A DNA stretch of 33,658 nt from Planctomycetota bacterium (GTDB lineage Bacteria > Planctomycetota > JACQVV01). The translations under genes and the position numbers were made by a program. The notes under the pieces were generated by a model. The model made no database searches, was not told the DNA's origin, and was given only the letters and a program-made list of their open reading frames with translations. The DNA is taken from assembly GCA_016209595.1 (NCBI GenBank), contig JACQVV010000602.1:1-33658 (forward strand), given 5' to 3'. Of the stretch, positions 31,597 to 33,658 are shown piece after piece; the first letter of the stretch is position 1, and each line of letters begins with the position of its first letter.

Positions 31597-33658
31597 TCCG
31601 GCTCCTCTCCCTCCTCCGTCGTCTCGTCCGCTTCCGGCGGCGAGCGCATCCGGTCCCGCTTTCGCCGGGCGAGGTCTCGGCCACCGCCCGCGTGCGGTGG
31701 GGCACGTTCCGGGACATCCAGAACCGCTGGCCTCGCATCCCGTGCCGCGATCCCGACGGGCTCCCGAACGTCGAGTACCGCCCGCTGGAGGACGATTCCC
31801 TGGCCTACTACGACGTCTCCTCCGACTCGGTCCACATGGACGCGAGCCAGATCCGCCGGCAGCTCGGGGACCGGCACCTCGAGACCGTCGCAGCCCACGA
31901 GTATGGCCATGCGATCGCTTTGCCCCGCGACTTTGGTTTCGCGAGCGAGATGGACTTCGTCGCGCGCCGGGCTCTCGGCCCCGATGTGTCTCGCGCGCAC
32001 CGCCATCTCGCGATGAACCTCTTCGACGACGTGCTGATCAACGTGGAGCTCCACCGCCTCGACCGGCGGCGTCCTTCGGCGATCGCCGACCTCTTCGGAC
32101 GCCTCGGGAGGGGGAATCGCTCCCGCCTCTTCGCCCTCTACCTCTCTCTCCTTCACGAGCTCTCTAGCCTCCGACGCCCCCGGGGACTACCCGCCCCGAA
32201 CGAGGCAGACCTCCGCACCTGCGTCCAGATCTTCACCCGATGCCTCGCCCGTGACCCCTCCCGCGCCGTCTGGCTCGACGGGCTCCATCAATTCGCGACC
32301 GTCCTCCGCAAGTACTTCGAGACGGAGGCGCAAACCATCTCCGGGGATCGCTTCGGCACGGGCGGCCCCCCGTCGTCTTCCGCCAGGTCCTCAGCCGGAC
32401 CCGGAGCTCGTTCCGGCCCGGCTCGCAAGGCCGCCGAGCGAGCCGACGAGCTCCAGCGGCGGCGGGCAGCCGCCGAGCGAGCCCTGTCCAGCCGTTCCCC
32501 TAGCGGGGGCGCCGGAGCCCCCGACCGCCAGAGCGAGTCCGCCCTGGATGTGGTGCTCCGCGAGGCCGGGGGCCACGAAGGGGCGGCGCCACTTCTTGCG
32601 GAGATCGAGAAGCGTCTCGAGCGCCAGGGCACCTCGTCCCAGGACACCGGGGAACGCCACGCCGAACGGGAGCTCGACCGCGTCCGCCGCGAGGCGGCTC
32701 GCGAGCGCGCCCGCATCGCCGCCGCTGCCCGCCGCGTCCGTGACGAGACCTTCCCCGCCGCCCGGAAGGAGTGGGACGAGAGAGAGGCCCAGGGCGGCCC
32801 CCACCCCTCGGAAGACCCATCCGTCCGCCGCGCGATCCGACGGGCCGACCTTCCCCTCCTCGACGCCGCGGAGCGCCTTGAGTCCCTCGCCGCTCCGCCC
32901 GCGCAGGAATTGGCCCGATCTCTCGACCTCGCGCGCCTCGCCCGAATCCACCGCGCCGTCGCCTCTCTCCAGCAAACCCGCGGCGTCATCGAGAACGGCG
33001 CGTTTTTCGACGTCCTTCTCCCTCTCCAGGACGCTGCCACCCGCCTCGCGCCCGACCGCTTCGCCGAGCTCGTCAGGGCCCTGGGCCTCCAGGATCCCTC
33101 CTCCTCGCCCCGCGCCGGCGGTCCGCACGCGGGGTCCCCCTCCCTGGCGAACCGCCTCCAGTACCTCCTGCTCGCTCACAGGCGACTGACGTTTCCCCCG
33201 GTGCCCCTCCAGCCTCCCGCCCCGCGAGCCAACCTCTCCCGTTCCTGGGACATCGACCACCCCGTCGAGACCTACGACGCGCGACTCACCCTCCAAGAGT
33301 TCGGCCCCCTCCCCCGCGTCCCGGGAGAGAGCATGAGGCGCCCTCGCCCAGGGCGGCCTCCCACCGGCACCCCCGGCACCCACCCCGAATGCGTCCCCAT
33401 CGACCTCGAGGTCTGGGTCGACAGTAGCGGCAGCATGCCCAACCCCGTCCTCGCGGTCGTCGCCCACACCGTCGCTGCCCTCGTGGCCGCCCTGAGCGCC
33501 CTCGCCACCGGCGCCAGCGTCCGGGTCGTCAACTTCTCGGGCGCCGACGAAAAGCGCCGGACCGGCTACCGCGTCCTCGACTTCTCCCGCGACCCCTTTG
33601 CCGTCGCCGACGCACTCCTCACCTACTTCGGCGGCGGCACCGTCCTCCCCCTCGACAC
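31593..33658 (+). CDS. HExxH metallopeptidase-like plus VWA-domain protein, C-terminus cut by window end
   Basis: At least 688 residues, still open at the window edge. The first 20 residues are basic and hydrophobic (IRLLSLLRRLVRFRRRAHPV). VAAHEYGHAIALP (HEYGH, residues 102-106) is an HExxH zinc motif, followed by a conserved-looking MNLFDDVLINVELHRLDR that may supply the third ligand. A long charged, low-complexity coiled region (about 250-480, many Arg/Glu/Ala) leads to a VWA domain starting CVPIDLEVWVDSSGSMPNPV, with MIDAS DxSxS at 610-614. A metallopeptidase-like domain followed by VWA and paired with a MoxR-type ATPase resembles the DUF2201 and ViaA/CbbO-type partners. GTG 31593 is chosen because it overlaps the ATPase stop as GTGA; no better start lies nearby. 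Confidence 0.85.
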   Translation, partial: MIRLLSLLRRLVRFRRRAHPVPLSPGEVSATARVRWGTFRDIQNRWPRIPCRDPDGLPNVEYRPLEDDSLAYYDVSSDSVHMDASQIRRQLGDRHLETVAAHEYGHAIALPRDFGFASEMDFVARRALGPDVSRAHRHLAMNLFDDVLINVELHRLDRRRPSAIADLFGRLGRGNRSRLFALYLSLLHELSSLRRPRGLPAPNEADLRTCVQIFTRCLARDPSRAVWLDGLHQFATVLRKYFETEAQTISGDRFGTGGPPSSSARSSAGPGARSGPARKAAERADELQRRRAAAERALSSRSPSGGAGAPDRQSESALDVVLREAGGHEGAAPLLAEIEKRLERQGTSSQDTGERHAERELDRVRREAARERARIAAAARRVRDETFPAARKEWDEREAQGGPHPSEDPSVRRAIRRADLPLLDAAERLESLAAPPAQELARSLDLARLARIHRAVASLQQTRGVIENGAFFDVLLPLQDAATRLAPDRFAELVRALGLQDPSSSPRAGGPHAGSPSLANRLQYLLLAHRRLTFPPVPLQPPAPRANLSRSWDIDHPVETYDARLTLQEFGPLPRVPGESMRRPRPGRPPTGTPGTHPECVPIDLEVWVDSSGSMPNPVLAVVAHTVAALVAALSALATGASVRVVNFSGADEKRRTGYRVLDFSRDPFAVADALLTYFGGGTVLPLD

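Noticed and set aside
1..33658. Selenoprotein gene with in-frame TGA
   Set aside because: No gene in the window continues convincingly past a TGA with a following SECIS-like hairpin. A systematic extension of every TGA-ended frame with homology search would be needed to exclude it.

Overview
The window is very GC-rich (roughly 70% by eye) and densely coding. Gene content points to a diderm (Gram-negative-type) bacterium: several lipobox lipoproteins, an MlaF-like lipid-transport ATPase, a serine/threonine kinase with a helical, zinc-ribbon-bearing N-terminus, a PEGA/FGE-like/TPR protein, a CehA-type PHP lipoprotein and a MoxR-VWA pair. This mix is common in Planctomycetota and some myxobacterial-type lineages. 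I would not go beyond 'planctomycete-like or similar uncultured high-GC diderm'.

Layout. 1-6.1 kb: an aminotransferase fragment translationally coupled to selB, a divergent ABC ATPase with a degenerate N-terminal half, a CBS-domain protein, an RluA-type pseudouridine synthase and tRNA-Sec (selC). 6.2-10.4 kb: a HEAT-like anchored protein and a secreted HExxH protein whose signal peptide is interrupted by a (CT)10 tract that puts it out of frame, then a divergent hypothetical gene. 10.4-12.8 kb: a 42-bp tandem repeat array, selA with a tiny His-rich lipoprotein in front of it, and a small helical-repeat protein behind a gene remnant. 13-18.1 kb: the kinase, the FGE-like/TPR protein, a strand-switching hexamer repeat, a lipoprotein carrying an in-frame palindromic element, and a 190-aa protein resembling the kinase N-terminus. 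18.2-26.4 kb: an exported phospholipase C-like protein, full-length gcvP, a triple zinc-knuckle protein, a PaaI-type thioesterase, an alpha/beta-hydrolase lipoprotein and a PHP lipoprotein. 26.5-33.7 kb: a short stretch of broken reading frames, then a 1562-aa membrane-anchored MoxR-type ATPase coupled by GTGA to an HExxH plus VWA protein that runs off the end.

How it works together. selB, selC and selA lie on the same strand within 12.3 kb and make the core of bacterial selenocysteine insertion. I see no selD and no convincing selenoprotein here. The kinase, the FGE-like/TPR protein and the 190-aa protein look like a signalling island. The MoxR-VWA pair resembles RavA-ViaA or DUF2201-type ATPase/VWA partners, but with the ATPase fused to a polytopic membrane region and a long helical-repeat region.

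Most interesting signals: the dinucleotide-repeat switch at 9395-9414; the membrane MoxR/HExxH-VWA module; palindromic elements inserted in frame in two genes; the hexamer repeat that reverses strand; and several -10 boxes lying 7-13 nt upstream of start codons, suggesting leaderless or nearly leaderless mRNAs. All calls are by reading the sequence; no database search was run.
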